Origin: UBA1715 sp964346725
GTDB taxonomy: Bacteria; Bacteroidota; Bacteroidia; Bacteroidales; UBA1715
Direction: 5' to 3'
Length of the DNA: 64,000 bases
Assembly (NCBI GenBank): GCA_964346725.1
Contig: CAYFVM010000007.1
Location: 10,040-74,039 of the forward strand
Both the position numbers and the translations under genes were made by a program. The notes beneath the pieces are model-generated. The model did not search any database. It was not told the DNA's origin and saw nothing but the letters and a program-made list of their open reading frames with translations. Positions 44,179 through 53,628 of this stretch are shown one piece after another. Each line of letters opens with the position of its first letter. The first letter of the stretch is position 1.

Positions 44179-45987
44179 TTATATTCCCAATGACTTTTTG
44201 AGTCCTTCAATTTTTTTATCCAAATCGGATTGAGCCTTCTTGAGTTCTTCTTTATTTGCAATGTCTGTTTTCACTCCAAAGTAGAACTTAATAAGCGGTT
44301 CAGTTCCCGAAGGGCGAGCTGTTACTTTAGAACCATCTTCTGCGAAGAATTGCAATACGTTTGATTTTGGTAGATCGATTTTTTCGGTTTTTCCTGTTTT
44401 GCAATCAGTTGTGATAGCGTTTCCATAATCCTTGATGCACACGATTGGCGAACCATTCAATTCTTTTGGAGGGTTGCTTCTAAATGCTTCCATCATGGCT
44501 TGGATAGCTTCTTTTCCTGCTTTTCCTTCTTTTTCAATAGAGTAGAGAGATTCTTTGTACATGCCATATTCAACGTATGTTTCAACAAGAACATCGTACA
44601 AACTTTTTCCTTCATTTTTTGCTACAGCAGCTGCTTCTGCTACAAGAGCGCAAGCACTTACAGCGTCTTTGTCGCGAACGAAATCGCCGGCTAAGTAACC
44701 GTAACTTTCTTCGCCACCGCCAATGTATTGCATTTTACCTTCCAATACACGGATTTTTTCTCCAATGTATTTGAATCCAGTAAGAACGTCAAACATTGTT
44801 ACGCCAAATTTTTCGCAGAGGTCTGTGATTAATTCTGTTGTAACGATAGTTTTTACCACAAATTCTTTGCCTTGTATTTTGCCTGCTTTTTGCCAAGCTG
44901 AAAGTAAATATTGTGTAAGAACGGTTGCTGTTTGGTTTCCGTTAAGAATTACGTAATCTCCTTCAGAATTTTTTACAACAATACCAACACGGTCGCCATC
45001 AGGGTCAGTTGCCATAATAATGTCGGCATTCATTTCTTTACCTTTTGCTATGGCAAGTTTCATTGCCGATTCTTTTTCTGGGTTAGGAGAACCGGTAACT
45101 TCGTGAATTTTGTTCAACCATTCTGTTTCTGAATTGAAATCTTCTTCTTTTACTTCGCCAATACCCGGTTTGCGTAATGAAGGAAATTCTCCTGAAACAA
45201 TTGCTTGTTCTTCAACTACGTGAACATTTTCAAAACCTAATTCATTGAGTACACGTGGAACCAATTTGATACCTGTTCCGTGAATAGGAGTGTATACAAT
45301 CTTTAAGTCTTTTTGTTCCTTAATAATGTCACCATTGATTGACAATCTTTTGATTGCGTCAATGTATGGGCAGTCAATTTCTTCGTCCCACAATGTGATG
45401 TTTTCTGGATTTCCTTTCCATTTTACATCATCAACGCTTTTAATTTTATTTACTTCGGCAATTACATTATTGTCGTGAGGCGGAATCAATTGGCAACCAT
45501 CTGACCAATATGCTTTGTAACCGTTGTATTTTGCGGAATTGTGAGAAGCGGTAATGTTTACACCCGCTTGGCATCCCAAATGACGAATTGCAAATGACAA
45601 TTCAGGAGTTGGGCGAAGTTCTTTTGAAAGAAATACTTTGAATCCGTTGGCCGCAAAAATATTGGCTGTAGTTTCAGCAAATAATCGACTGCGTAAACGG
45701 CAATCGTGGATAACTGCTACTTTAATTTGTTCTGCATTAGGAGTTGCTTTTTTTATGTAGTTCGCAAAACCTTGTGTAGCCATACCAACAGTGTAGATGT
45801 TCATTTTGTTGGTTCCAACGCCTATAACTCCGCGCAAACCACCGGTTCCAAATTCAAGATTTTGGTAAAAAGCGTTTTCCAACTCAGGGTCATTGGTCTC
45901 AATTAAATGACGAATTTCCTTTTTCGTTTTTTCGTCATAATTTCCGTCAAGCCATTGTTGAGCTTTGTTGAGTATTTCTTTGTCCAT
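44179..45987 (-). CDS. phosphoglucomutase/phosphomannomutase family protein
   Basis: The 602 aa alpha-D-phosphohexomutase interconverts hexose 1- and 6-phosphates, probably glucose. It shows the phosphoserine loop TASHNSAKYNGYK, the metal-binding loop DPDGDRVG, the sugar-binding GGEESYG and the phosphate-binding RPSGTEPLIKFY. In the phosphoserine loop the usual HNP is HNS. The length fits the longer PGM2-like type found in Bacteroidetes. A -7 element (46020-46027) lies upstream. Confidence 0.92.
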   Translation of the reverse strand: MDKEILNKAQQWLDGNYDEKTKKEIRHLIETNDPELENAFYQNLEFGTGGLRGVIGVGTNKMNIYTVGMATQGFANYIKKATPNAEQIKVAVIHDCRLRSRLFAETTANIFAANGFKVFLSKELRPTPELSFAIRHLGCQAGVNITASHNSAKYNGYKAYWSDGCQLIPPHDNNVIAEVNKIKSVDDVKWKGNPENITLWDEEIDCPYIDAIKRLSINGDIIKEQKDLKIVYTPIHGTGIKLVPRVLNELGFENVHVVEEQAIVSGEFPSLRKPGIGEVKEEDFNSETEWLNKIHEVTGSPNPEKESAMKLAIAKGKEMNADIIMATDPDGDRVGIVVKNSEGDYVILNGNQTATVLTQYLLSAWQKAGKIQGKEFVVKTIVTTELITDLCEKFGVTMFDVLTGFKYIGEKIRVLEGKMQYIGGGEESYGYLAGDFVRDKDAVSACALVAEAAAVAKNEGKSLYDVLVETYVEYGMYKESLYSIEKEGKAGKEAIQAMMEAFRSNPPKELNGSPIVCIKDYGNAITTDCKTGKTEKIDLPKSNVLQFFAEDGSKVTARPSGTEPLIKFYFGVKTDIANKEELKKAQSDLDKKIEGLKKSLGI

Positions 45988-46019
45988 TTGTTAAATGTTA
46001 TCTAAATTTATAATTACGC

Positions 46020-46027
46020 CAAAATTA
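46020..46027 (-). promoter_or_regulatory. possible -7 element upstream of the mutase gene
   Basis: CAAAATTA on the + strand reads TAATTTTG on the coding strand, 32 nt before the start. No matching -33 TTG was found. Confidence 0.35.
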
Positions 46028-46110
46028 AAAATAAATCTGATTTAGAGAAAGAATGAGAGTCTAAAAATAGTATAAAATGTATAGTGTTTTTTAGATTTTT
46101 CCAGACGTGT

Positions 46111-47286
46111 TTATTCTATTTCCAAAACCAATCCTTTTAGATATTCTCCTTCAGGGTGATAAATGCTAATAGGGTGATCGGCAGGTTGGGTAAGTTGGTG
46201 CAAAATGCGCACTTTGCGTTTTGTGTTGGCTGCCGCTGCAAATACCGATTTGCGGAATTCTTCTTTGCTTACTGCTTGTGAGCAGGAGAATGTGAACAAG
46301 ATGCCACCTTTTTTAATTTGTTGTATGGCTTTCATGTTCAATTTTTTATAGCCTTGTAGTGCTTGGTTGAGCACTTTGTTGTGTTTTGCAAATGCAGGTG
46401 GGTCAAGGATTATAAGGTCAAACTCATCTTTGTTGTTGTCCAGATATTTGAACGTGTCGCTTACGACAGATTGATGGTTTGAATCGGGGTAGTTGAGTCC
46501 AACGGTTTTGTCGGTAAGCTCAATAGCGCGTGCTGAGCAATCCACAGAGACAACTTTGCTTGCGCCACCGCAGAGTGCATATACCGAAAATCCGCCGGTG
46601 TAGCAGAATGTGTTGAGTACGGTCTTTCCTTGTGAATATTTTTCTACAAGTTTGCGATTTTCTCGTTGATCAATGAAAAAACCGGTTTTTTGTCCTTGTA
46701 TCCAATCTATAAAGAATGTGTTGCCGTATTCTTTTGCCAATTCGGTAGTAATTTCTCCCCACAACAGACCGTCTTTGCATTCAATTCCGCCTTTGAATGG
46801 GAGTGTGCCTTCGCTTTTATTATAGATTGCAGCGAGTTTTTCGCCCATGGTTTGTTTGAGTGCCGAAACAATGTTGTCTAAGTTTCGATACATTCCCACG
46901 GAGTGACATTGCACTACGGCCGTTCCGTTGTAAAAATCTACAACTAATCCCGAAAGATTGTCGCCTTCGCCATGAACCAAACGATAACAATTTGTTTCGG
47001 AAGAATCTGTCAGTCCGAGTTGTTTGCGATAATTATAGGCCGAAGCAATTCTTTCGTCCCAAAATGCTTGGCCTATCGCAATGTCGTCAAAACTGAGTAT
47101 GCGCACGGCAATTGACGAGTTTTGGTAATGTCCGATGGCTAAAAATTCGTTGTCGGCAGAAAACACTTGTACCAAATCGCCTTCTTTGGGTGTGGCTGAC
47201 ATTTTTTGAATAGCACCAGAGAATATCCAAGGATGTAATCTCTTGCTGCTTTGTTCTTTGCCCGGTCGTAATGTTATTTTTATCAT
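46111..47286 (-). CDS. class I SAM-dependent rRNA methyltransferase, RlmI-like
   Basis: The 391 aa protein starts with a PUA domain (about 1-75, with RLHPWIFSGAI), followed by an EEHEE-like region and a Rossmann methyltransferase: SAM motif LNTFCYTGGFSVYAL and catalytic DPPAFAKH, with FTFSCSQAVSKEEF near the end. This is the RlmI-type 23S rRNA m5C methyltransferase plan, although the exact target is not certain. I chose the ATG at 47286 because it begins the PUA domain and gives a 4-nt overlap with the exonuclease gene; the frame continues upstream to 47331. Confidence 0.9.
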   Translation of the reverse strand: MIKITLRPGKEQSSKRLHPWIFSGAIQKMSATPKEGDLVQVFSADNEFLAIGHYQNSSIAVRILSFDDIAIGQAFWDERIASAYNYRKQLGLTDSSETNCYRLVHGEGDNLSGLVVDFYNGTAVVQCHSVGMYRNLDNIVSALKQTMGEKLAAIYNKSEGTLPFKGGIECKDGLLWGEITTELAKEYGNTFFIDWIQGQKTGFFIDQRENRKLVEKYSQGKTVLNTFCYTGGFSVYALCGGASKVVSVDCSARAIELTDKTVGLNYPDSNHQSVVSDTFKYLDNNKDEFDLIILDPPAFAKHNKVLNQALQGYKKLNMKAIQQIKKGGILFTFSCSQAVSKEEFRKSVFAAAANTKRKVRILHQLTQPADHPISIYHPEGEYLKGLVLEIE

Positions 47287-47870
47287 AGGGTATATGGTAA
47301 CAGTTTTTGGTATATTTTGAGGCTCACCCACGCATCGGTTGCGGCGTAGAGTTTTTGAGCTTCGGTCAAATCATTGTTATCCCAATTCGATAATTGTTGA
47401 CGTTTTGAAATGCGAAAATCAAGAGCAATGGGCGTAAGCCGTTTTAAACCCATGGCATCAATGTTCAACTGCTTTGCAATCGTTTGCAAGTCAATAAAGT
47501 TGTTTGCGGTGAAATCACGTAATTTTTGCAAGCATCGCACATCATCATGCACAGCGACGCCAGTTTTTACAATATTTTCTGCACTTAGCAATTTAACGAC
47601 AGACAAGGGCATTCCAATTTTTCTGAGTTGGAAAAGAAATGCATCCGTTTCGGTGCTCAGTTGGAGGAGAGCTACCGAATTTGTTTTGTGTTTGGTAAAA
47701 GACGGACGCGTTTCTGTGTCAAAACCAAGTTCGCTATGTGTTGACAAGAATTCCGCGGCTTTTTCAGCTTTGTCTAGGTCGTCAACAACGTGAATCGTAC
47801 CTTCAAAGGCGCGAACAGGGTAATTTTCTAGTTCTTCTTTGCTAATTGTTGTAATTTCTGGATATGTCAT
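47283..47870 (-). CDS. 3'-5' exonuclease, DEDDy (RNase D/WRN-like)
   Basis: The 195 aa protein is a single DEDD exonuclease domain. Exo I is Asp51-x-Glu53 (LGFDTETRP), exo II lies around AVHDDVRCLQKL, and exo III is YAATDAW, where Tyr-x3-Asp places it in the DEDDy type that includes RNase D and the WRN exonuclease. No HRDC or other RNA-binding domain is present. It overlaps the methyltransferase gene and the DUF5063 gene by 4 nt each. Confidence 0.9.
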   Translation of the reverse strand: MTYPEITTISKEELENYPVRAFEGTIHVVDDLDKAEKAAEFLSTHSELGFDTETRPSFTKHKTNSVALLQLSTETDAFLFQLRKIGMPLSVVKLLSAENIVKTGVAVHDDVRCLQKLRDFTANNFIDLQTIAKQLNIDAMGLKRLTPIALDFRISKRQQLSNWDNNDLTEAQKLYAATDAWVSLKIYQKLLPYTL

Positions 47871-48388
47871 TCGTTTTCTTTGTCTATGGTAGAATCTGAA
47901 GCATATAATAAATTATGAAATTCGTTCATGATAGCGAGTGCTCTGGTTCCCCAATATAATTTATAGTTCATAATAAATTCAGCTGCAGCAGCTTGTAGTC
48001 CTTCGTCGGACGTGTCTTTGCACAATTCTGCAAAGTTGCGAGCATCTTGAAAAATGTCGGCAAAGCATTCCGAAATATAGGTTTCAATGCTTTCGCCGCT
48101 CGTGTAATTGTCGGGCTCAATTATTTCTATGCGATTGTCGTCCGGACCAAGTTTTGTTTCTACTAGTTGTCTAATGTATTCCCAGTCTTTTTCGGTAACA
48201 AATTTTTCGCAGCTATCTTCTGCTTCAAAATCGTTTGCCAAAATTGTTGTTTTCATGTAGAGTAGAGCCAGTAGTTTGTGCGTTTTATCAATAAATGCTT
48301 TTTTCGAGAAAGAACTTGTTGATTCGAGTGTGGAACATAGTTCTACAACGACTGCCACTAATTCTACGATACTTTTTTTCTCTGCCAT
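47867..48388 (-). CDS. DUF5063 protein
   Basis: The 173 aa protein is all-helical in appearance and acidic, without signal peptide or membrane helix. LLALLYMKTTIL and the second half (YISECFADIFQDARNFAELCKD, FIMNYKLYWGTRALAIMNEFH) fit the DUF5063 family known from Bacteroidetes. The function is unknown. It begins one nt before the symporter stop codon region in the same direction and overlaps the exonuclease gene by 4 nt (ATGA), so it is translationally coupled to a nucleic-acid enzyme pair. Confidence 0.8.
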   Translation of the reverse strand: MAEKKSIVELVAVVVELCSTLESTSSFSKKAFIDKTHKLLALLYMKTTILANDFEAEDSCEKFVTEKDWEYIRQLVETKLGPDDNRIEIIEPDNYTSGESIETYISECFADIFQDARNFAELCKDTSDEGLQAAAAEFIMNYKLYWGTRALAIMNEFHNLLYASDSTIDKENE

Positions 48389-48389
48389 A

Positions 48390-49871
48390 TTATGCTAGTT
48401 TTACCGTGTTTCGTTTGCTTATAAAAAATAATCCAATAATAGTGATAAGTGCATTGAAAATGAGTATTTCAAACCCAAATTTATATCCGTTGAATAATAC
48501 TTCAGAGTACATACTTACTATGTAGCTGATGATTGGCGACAAAATGGCGATAATTGGAACAAATTTGTCGTTGACTATGCGATTTTTGATTACGAGACCG
48601 AACGTAAACAAACCTAACAACGGACCATAGGTGTAGCCAGCAATGTCAAACAAAGTTTTGATAAGAGAATCGTTGTGGAAAGGGCGGAACAAAATAATGA
48701 TACCAAAATAAATCGCTGCAAATATGATATGTGTTCTTTTGCGAATTTTAGTTTTTTTGTTTTCATCATATTTTTCCGCTTTATCAAAATTTAAAATATC
48801 AAAACAGAATGTTGTGGTAAGTGAGGTAAGAGTTCCATCGGCACTTGAGTACCCTGCTGCAACTAAACCAATTGTAAACACAATGCCTGTGACTGCATTT
48901 AAATGAAATGCAATGGCCGGAAATATGCTATCGGATTTTTCAGGAAGTTCAAAGCCCGTTTGTGAAGAATAAAAGAGCAATGCAACACCCAATACAAGGA
49001 ACATTAAATTTACAAAAATGAGTGACAAACTAAAACTGAACATATTTTTTTGAGCATCACGCAACGAACGGCATGTTAAGTTTTTCTGCATCATATCTTG
49101 GTCTAAGCCTGTCATTGCTATGGTAATGAATGCGCCACTCAGTATTTGTTTTACAATATAATTATTGGAACGCCAATCGCTTTCAATCAATTTGGTGTAT
49201 CCTTTTTCTCCGGCTTGTTTCATCATGTCAATAAATGAAATATCCATTTTGTCGAGCAGGCAAAATACTGTAATAACTGTAGCTAAAAGCATAAATGTAG
49301 TTTGTAGTGTGTCGGTCCAAACAACTGTTTTGATGCCACCTTTGAACGTGTAAACTAATATGAGTGCAATAAACGCCAATGCCAGAACCCAAAAAGGTAT
49401 TCCTATGCTTTTGAAAACAAATTCATACAATACGTACACTACCAAATACATGCGCAATGCAGAACCAATGAGGCGTGAAATTATAAAAAAGAAAGAACCC
49501 GTTTTTTGTGAGTTTTCCCCAAAACGTTTCGCAAGATATGTATAGATAGACGTAAGGTTGAGCTTGTAGTATAGTGGAAGTAAAATTAAAGCTATGGCAG
49601 CGTAGCCAAATAAGTATCCAAAAACAACCCCAAAATAGGTAAATTGCGTTGTTTGTACATAGCCGGGAACCGACATAAATGTAACGCCCGACAACGATGC
49701 TCCAATCATGCCGTATGCCACAACATACCATGGCGACTGGCGGTTTCCGGTAAAGAAAGATTCGTTATTCGCTTTGCGAGAGGTTATGTGGGAAATTAAA
49801 ATCAATAATCCGAAATATGCTATGACTATTGCTGCAATCAAATATGGATGTATAATCGTAGGAGAATTCAT
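48390..49871 (-). CDS. sodium:solute symporter family protein
   Basis: The 493 aa protein has about 13 membrane helices and the SSF core (SGVTFMSVPGYVQT near residue 60, GLDQDMMQKNLTCRSLRDAQKNM in the middle, AAGYSSADGTLTSLTTTFCFDIL later). It imports a small solute with Na+; the substrate is not evident. I chose the ATG at 49871, because the stretch upstream to 49940 encodes a basic, non-family extension and a -7 element lies within it at 49886-49893. It precedes the DUF5063 gene by 1 nt. Confidence 0.88.
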   Translation of the reverse strand: MNSPTIIHPYLIAAIVIAYFGLLILISHITSRKANNESFFTGNRQSPWYVVAYGMIGASLSGVTFMSVPGYVQTTQFTYFGVVFGYLFGYAAIALILLPLYYKLNLTSIYTYLAKRFGENSQKTGSFFFIISRLIGSALRMYLVVYVLYEFVFKSIGIPFWVLALAFIALILVYTFKGGIKTVVWTDTLQTTFMLLATVITVFCLLDKMDISFIDMMKQAGEKGYTKLIESDWRSNNYIVKQILSGAFITIAMTGLDQDMMQKNLTCRSLRDAQKNMFSFSLSLIFVNLMFLVLGVALLFYSSQTGFELPEKSDSIFPAIAFHLNAVTGIVFTIGLVAAGYSSADGTLTSLTTTFCFDILNFDKAEKYDENKKTKIRKRTHIIFAAIYFGIIILFRPFHNDSLIKTLFDIAGYTYGPLLGLFTFGLVIKNRIVNDKFVPIIAILSPIISYIVSMYSEVLFNGYKFGFEILIFNALITIIGLFFISKRNTVKLA

Positions 49872-49885
49872 AATTTTATTTTGCA

Positions 49886-49893
49886 CAAAAGTA
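49886..49893 (-). promoter_or_regulatory. -7 element upstream of the sodium symporter
   Basis: CAAAAGTA on the + strand reads TACTTTTG on the coding strand, 14 nt before the ATG at 49871. No good -33 TTG was seen. Confidence 0.45.
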
Positions 49894-50010
49894 AAATTTT
49901 TAACAAACAGCTTTGGTTTCTCTTTGTAAAACATATTCACCAGATATTCACAATATTAATTAAGAAAATTCGTTTATTTTTTGTAAATTGAAATGCGTAA
50001 GAAATACAAT

Positions 50011-50025
50011 GGAATAGGCTATTCC
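50011..50025. repeat. 15-bp palindrome upstream of the DUF3820 gene
   Basis: ggaatag and ctattcc are perfect 7-bp inverted repeats around a single G. It lies 13 nt before the -7 element at 50039-50046 and could be an operator, but a single copy of this length may occur by chance. Confidence 0.3.
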
Positions 50026-50038
50026 AGAAGATTCTTAA

Positions 50039-50046
50039 TAATTTTG
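50039..50046 (+). promoter_or_regulatory. -7 element upstream of the DUF3820 gene
   Basis: TAATTTTG matches TAnnTTTG and lies 23 nt before the ATG at 50070. No perfect -33 TTG is present. Confidence 0.45.
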
Positions 50047-50069
50047 AGTCACACAAATAAGAAAAGAGA

Positions 50070-50279
50070 ATGGAACAGAATGAGTTAATGGAATTGGTAA
50101 CTACAAAAATGCCGTATGGAAAATATAAGGGAGTACTTTTGTGTAATTTACCCGAACCATATTTGGCATGGTATCACGAAAAAGGATTTCCACAGGGCAA
50201 AATAGGGCAATTACTGGGACTTATATACGAAATAAAGCTCAATGGCCTTGAATATTTACTTAAACCGTTACTCAAATAA
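50070..50279 (+). CDS. small DUF3820 protein
   Basis: The 69 aa protein fits the DUF3820 family, with MPYGKYKGVLLCNLPEPYLAWYH in the middle. The GKYKG motif and the following P-x-Y-x-x-W pattern resemble the C-terminal domain of ExoX-type exonucleases, which also occurs in the exonuclease at 53629-54399. It has no catalytic domain of its own, so a nucleic-acid binding role is only a guess. It lies 146 bp upstream of gyrB. Confidence 0.8.
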   Translation: MEQNELMELVTTKMPYGKYKGVLLCNLPEPYLAWYHEKGFPQGKIGQLLGLIYEIKLNGLEYLLKPLLK

Positions 50280-50425
50280 ATTCGATGTTGTTGATAACTT
50301 TTCAATACTTTGTTTTTGAAGTTACCCTCCAAAAACACACTTTTTTGTACATTCGCTTGCATTTCTTACAAAAACGAAGTGTACGTTGTAATGTGTTGTA
50401 AATCATTAGATTAAAATAAAAAGTA

Positions 50426-52384
50426 ATGTCAGAAGAAAAAAAGAATGCTTATACTGGTGACAGTATTCAGGTACTTGAAGGCTTGGAGGCCGTTCGTAAA
50501 CGTCCGGCCATGTATATTGGCGATATTGGCGAAAGAGGATTACATCATTTAGTGTACGAGGTTGTTGACAACTCTATAGATGAGGCTTTGGCCGGATATT
50601 GCAGTCATATTGAGGTTACAATAAATGAAGATAATTCAATCACGGTGCGCGATAATGGTCGTGGTATTCCAGTAGATTGGCACACAAAAGAGAATAAATC
50701 AGCATTGGAAGTTGTAATGACAGTGCTTCATGCTGGCGGTAAATTCGATAAATCTTCATATAAAGTTTCCGGTGGTTTGCACGGTGTGGGTGTTTCTTGT
50801 GTTAACGCACTTTCTACGAAATGTATAGTAACTGTTTGTCGTGACGGTAAACAGTATCGTCAAATATATGCAAAAGGTAAACCAATTACAACAGTAGAAG
50901 AGTTGGGGGAAACAGAAGACCAAGGAACAGAAGTATCTTTTTGGCCAGATGATTCTATTTTTTCAACTACAGAGTTTCAATTCTATATATTGGAAAACCG
51001 TTTGCGTGAATTGGCTTATTTGAACAAAGGTGTTCGTTTGCAATTAACTGACAAACAAGTTCTAGATGAAAAAGGTGAGCCAAAAACTGTTGTTTTCTAT
51101 TCTAAAGAAGGTTTGAAGGAATTTGCAACATACCTTGACGGATCACGTGAACCATTGTTTGATGATGTTGTATACATTGATACTACTAAAAATGGTATTC
51201 CGGTTGAGATAGCATTGCGTTACAATACTTCATATAGTGAAAATGTACATACATATGTAAATAATATCAATACAATAGAAGGCGGTACTCACTTGGAAGG
51301 TTTTCGTCGTGGTTTAACTCGCTCTCTTAAAAAATATGCTGATGGTTTAGGCGTGTTGGAAAAACAGAAAATTGAAATCAGTGGAGATGATTTCCGTGAA
51401 GGATTGACTGCTGTTATTTCTGTGAAAGTTCAAGAACCATTGTTTGAAGGACAAACCAAGACAAAACTAGGAAACTCAGAAGTTTCGTTGGCGGTAGACC
51501 AATCGGTGAGCGAAATGTTGACGTATTATTTGGAAGAACATCCAAAAGAAGCAAAAACAATAGTTGACAAAGTATTGCTTGCTGCGAGAGCTCGTATTGC
51601 AGCTCGAAAAGCTCGCGATGTACAACGTAAGTCGGCAATGACGGGTGGAGGATTACCAGGGAAATTAGCCGATTGTTCTGATCGCAACCCTGAAAAATGC
51701 GAATTGTTTCTTGTGGAGGGAGATTCTGCAGGTGGTTCTGCAAAACAAGGTCGTGACCGTCATACACAAGCTATTTTACCTTTGCGTGGTAAGATTTTGA
51801 ATGTTGAGAAAGCAATGGTTCACCGTATTTATGAAAGTGAAGAAATTAGCAACATTATGAAAGCCTTGGGTATCACTATCGGAACCGATGAAGATAGCAA
51901 AGCGGTAAATGTTGATAAAATTCGTTACCACAAAATCATTATCATGTGTGATGCCGACGTGGACGGAAGTCACATTGAAACATTAGTAATGACGTTGTTT
52001 TATCGCTACATGAAAGAAGTGATAGAGAAAGGATATTTATACGTTGCTTGCCCGCCGTTGTATTTAGTGAAATCAAAGTCAAAGAAAACAGAACAACGCT
52101 ATTGCTGGACAGAAAAACAACGTGAAGAAGCAATAAAAGAATTCAGTGCCGGACGTGACCCGGAAAAAGCTGTTACTGTAACGCGATACAAAGGTCTTGG
52201 AGAAATGAACCCAGAACAATTGTGGGATACGACTATGAGTCCTGAAAATCGTATGTTGCGTCAAGTTACTATTGAAAATAGTGGTGCTGCCGATGCAGCT
52301 ATTGCAATGTTGATGGGTGAGGAAGTTCCTCCTCGTCGTAAATTCATTGAAGAAAATGCAAAATATGCTAATCTTGATGTATAA
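50426..52384 (+). CDS. gyrB: DNA gyrase subunit B
   Basis: GyrB is the ATPase subunit of DNA gyrase, which introduces negative supercoils. The 652 aa protein has the GHKL ATP-binding motifs VDNSIDEALAG, DNGRGIP and GGLHGVG, the transducer domain with QTKTKLGNSEV, the TOPRIM motifs EGDSAGGSAKQGRDR and DADVDGSHI, and the C-terminal PEQLWDTTM. The overall pattern fits GyrB better than ParE. The region upstream (146 bp) has no clear TAnnTTTG. It is followed by dnaN at 41 bp. Confidence 0.96.
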   Translation: MSEEKKNAYTGDSIQVLEGLEAVRKRPAMYIGDIGERGLHHLVYEVVDNSIDEALAGYCSHIEVTINEDNSITVRDNGRGIPVDWHTKENKSALEVVMTVLHAGGKFDKSSYKVSGGLHGVGVSCVNALSTKCIVTVCRDGKQYRQIYAKGKPITTVEELGETEDQGTEVSFWPDDSIFSTTEFQFYILENRLRELAYLNKGVRLQLTDKQVLDEKGEPKTVVFYSKEGLKEFATYLDGSREPLFDDVVYIDTTKNGIPVEIALRYNTSYSENVHTYVNNINTIEGGTHLEGFRRGLTRSLKKYADGLGVLEKQKIEISGDDFREGLTAVISVKVQEPLFEGQTKTKLGNSEVSLAVDQSVSEMLTYYLEEHPKEAKTIVDKVLLAARARIAARKARDVQRKSAMTGGGLPGKLADCSDRNPEKCELFLVEGDSAGGSAKQGRDRHTQAILPLRGKILNVEKAMVHRIYESEEISNIMKALGITIGTDEDSKAVNVDKIRYHKIIIMCDADVDGSHIETLVMTLFYRYMKEVIEKGYLYVACPPLYLVKSKSKKTEQRYCWTEKQREEAIKEFSAGRDPEKAVTVTRYKGLGEMNPEQLWDTTMSPENRMLRQVTIENSGAADAAIAMLMGEEVPPRRKFIEENAKYANLDV

Positions 52385-52425
52385 CAAATAATTCACTTAA
52401 TCATTAAACTCAAAAGATAAAAAGT

Positions 52426-53562
52426 ATGGAATTTATAGTTTCAACATCTAATTTACTAAGCCAACTAAATACAATAAAGGGCGTAATTAATTCTAAAAAC
52501 ACGTTGCCAATTTTGGATAATTTCCTTTTTACTCTAGAAGGAAATGTATTGAAAATTGAGGCTTCAGATTTGGAAACTCGTTTGGAAACCAAACTAGAGT
52601 TGGAAAATGTAAAAGGTGCAGGTGTTATAGCAATTGAAGCAAAAAAATTGACCGATATGTTAGGCTTGTTCTCAGACGAACCGCTTACTTTTAAAGTTGA
52701 TTTAACGAATTACAAAATTGATATTTTCTCTGCAAGTGGTAAATATACTATTGCAGGTGCCAATGGTAAAGATTTTCCAAAAACACAACCACTTGGTGAG
52801 TCAGATGATGCAGCTTCTATATCTTCATTTACCATCGCTCCAGACATATTGCGTAAGGCTATAACTAGCACAGCATTTGCTTCATCAGATGACGATGCTC
52901 GTCCAATGCTTACGGGTATTTTGTTTGAATTAACTCCAGAACATCTTCGTTTTGTTGCAACTGATTCTCACAAATTGGCTCGTTATACTCGCACAGATAT
53001 CAAATCAAAAACAAAAGCATCGTTCATTTTCCCTCAAAAACCTGCTAATTTGTTGAAAAATATTTTAGCAAAGGAAACTGCAGATGTAAAGGTAGAATTT
53101 GATTCAAAACAAGTGGTAATTACCATGGCTCAATCTATTTTGAATTGCCGTTTGATTGATGGTAAATATCCAAATTATGCTGCCGTAATTCCGTTAGAAA
53201 ATCCTAATAAGTTGATTATCAATAAGGCAGATTTCTACTCTAAATTACGTCGTGTAGCTTTCTTCTCAAATCCTTCAAATAATCTTACTCGTTTGGAAAT
53301 GTCAGGTACTCGTTTGATGATTTCTGCTCAAAATATTGATTATGCAAGTTCTGCAAAAGAAGAATTGAATTGTCAATACGAAGGTGATGATATGCAAATA
53401 GGATTTAAGTCAAAATTCTTGTTAAACATTTTGGACAACATCAACAGCGAAGACGTAACAATTGAAATGTCTGACCCAGGACGTGCCGGCTTAATTATGC
53501 CTGTTGACAAAGACGATGAGAACGAAGACGTTCTTATGTTACTTATGCCAATGATGATTTAA
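52426..53562 (+). CDS. dnaN: DNA polymerase III subunit beta (sliding clamp)
   Basis: DnaN forms the ring that holds the polymerase on DNA. The 378 aa protein has three similar clamp domains, seen in FIVSTSNLLSQLNTIKGVI at the start, ATDSHKLARYTR in the second domain, and the C-terminal LMLLMPMMI, which matches the usual clamp ending. It lies 41 bp after gyrB and is followed by a terminator at 53584-53616. Confidence 0.97.
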   Translation: MEFIVSTSNLLSQLNTIKGVINSKNTLPILDNFLFTLEGNVLKIEASDLETRLETKLELENVKGAGVIAIEAKKLTDMLGLFSDEPLTFKVDLTNYKIDIFSASGKYTIAGANGKDFPKTQPLGESDDAASISSFTIAPDILRKAITSTAFASSDDDARPMLTGILFELTPEHLRFVATDSHKLARYTRTDIKSKTKASFIFPQKPANLLKNILAKETADVKVEFDSKQVVITMAQSILNCRLIDGKYPNYAAVIPLENPNKLIINKADFYSKLRRVAFFSNPSNNLTRLEMSGTRLMISAQNIDYASSAKEELNCQYEGDDMQIGFKSKFLLNILDNINSEDVTIEMSDPGRAGLIMPVDKDDENEDVLMLLMPMMI

Positions 53563-53583
53563 TAAATAACAATGTATAGGAAC

Positions 53584-53616
53584 AAAGAGTGATGAAGGTT
53601 TTTCGTCACTCTTTTT
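53584..53616 (+). terminator. intrinsic terminator after dnaN
   Basis: Arms aaagagtgatgaa (53584-53596) and ttcgtcactcttt (53602-53614) form a 13-bp stem with one G-U pair, ending in five T. The exonuclease gene starts only 13 nt later, so some read-through is likely. Confidence 0.8.
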
Positions 53617-53628
53617 CATTTTTAGATT

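Noticed and set aside
50280..50430. Replication origin next to gyrB and dnaN
   Set aside because: Only a single DnaA-box-like sequence (TGTTGATAA at 50289-50297) is seen, dnaA is absent, and similar single boxes occur elsewhere (for example near 35066). There is no cluster of boxes or AT-rich unwinding region beyond the general AT content.
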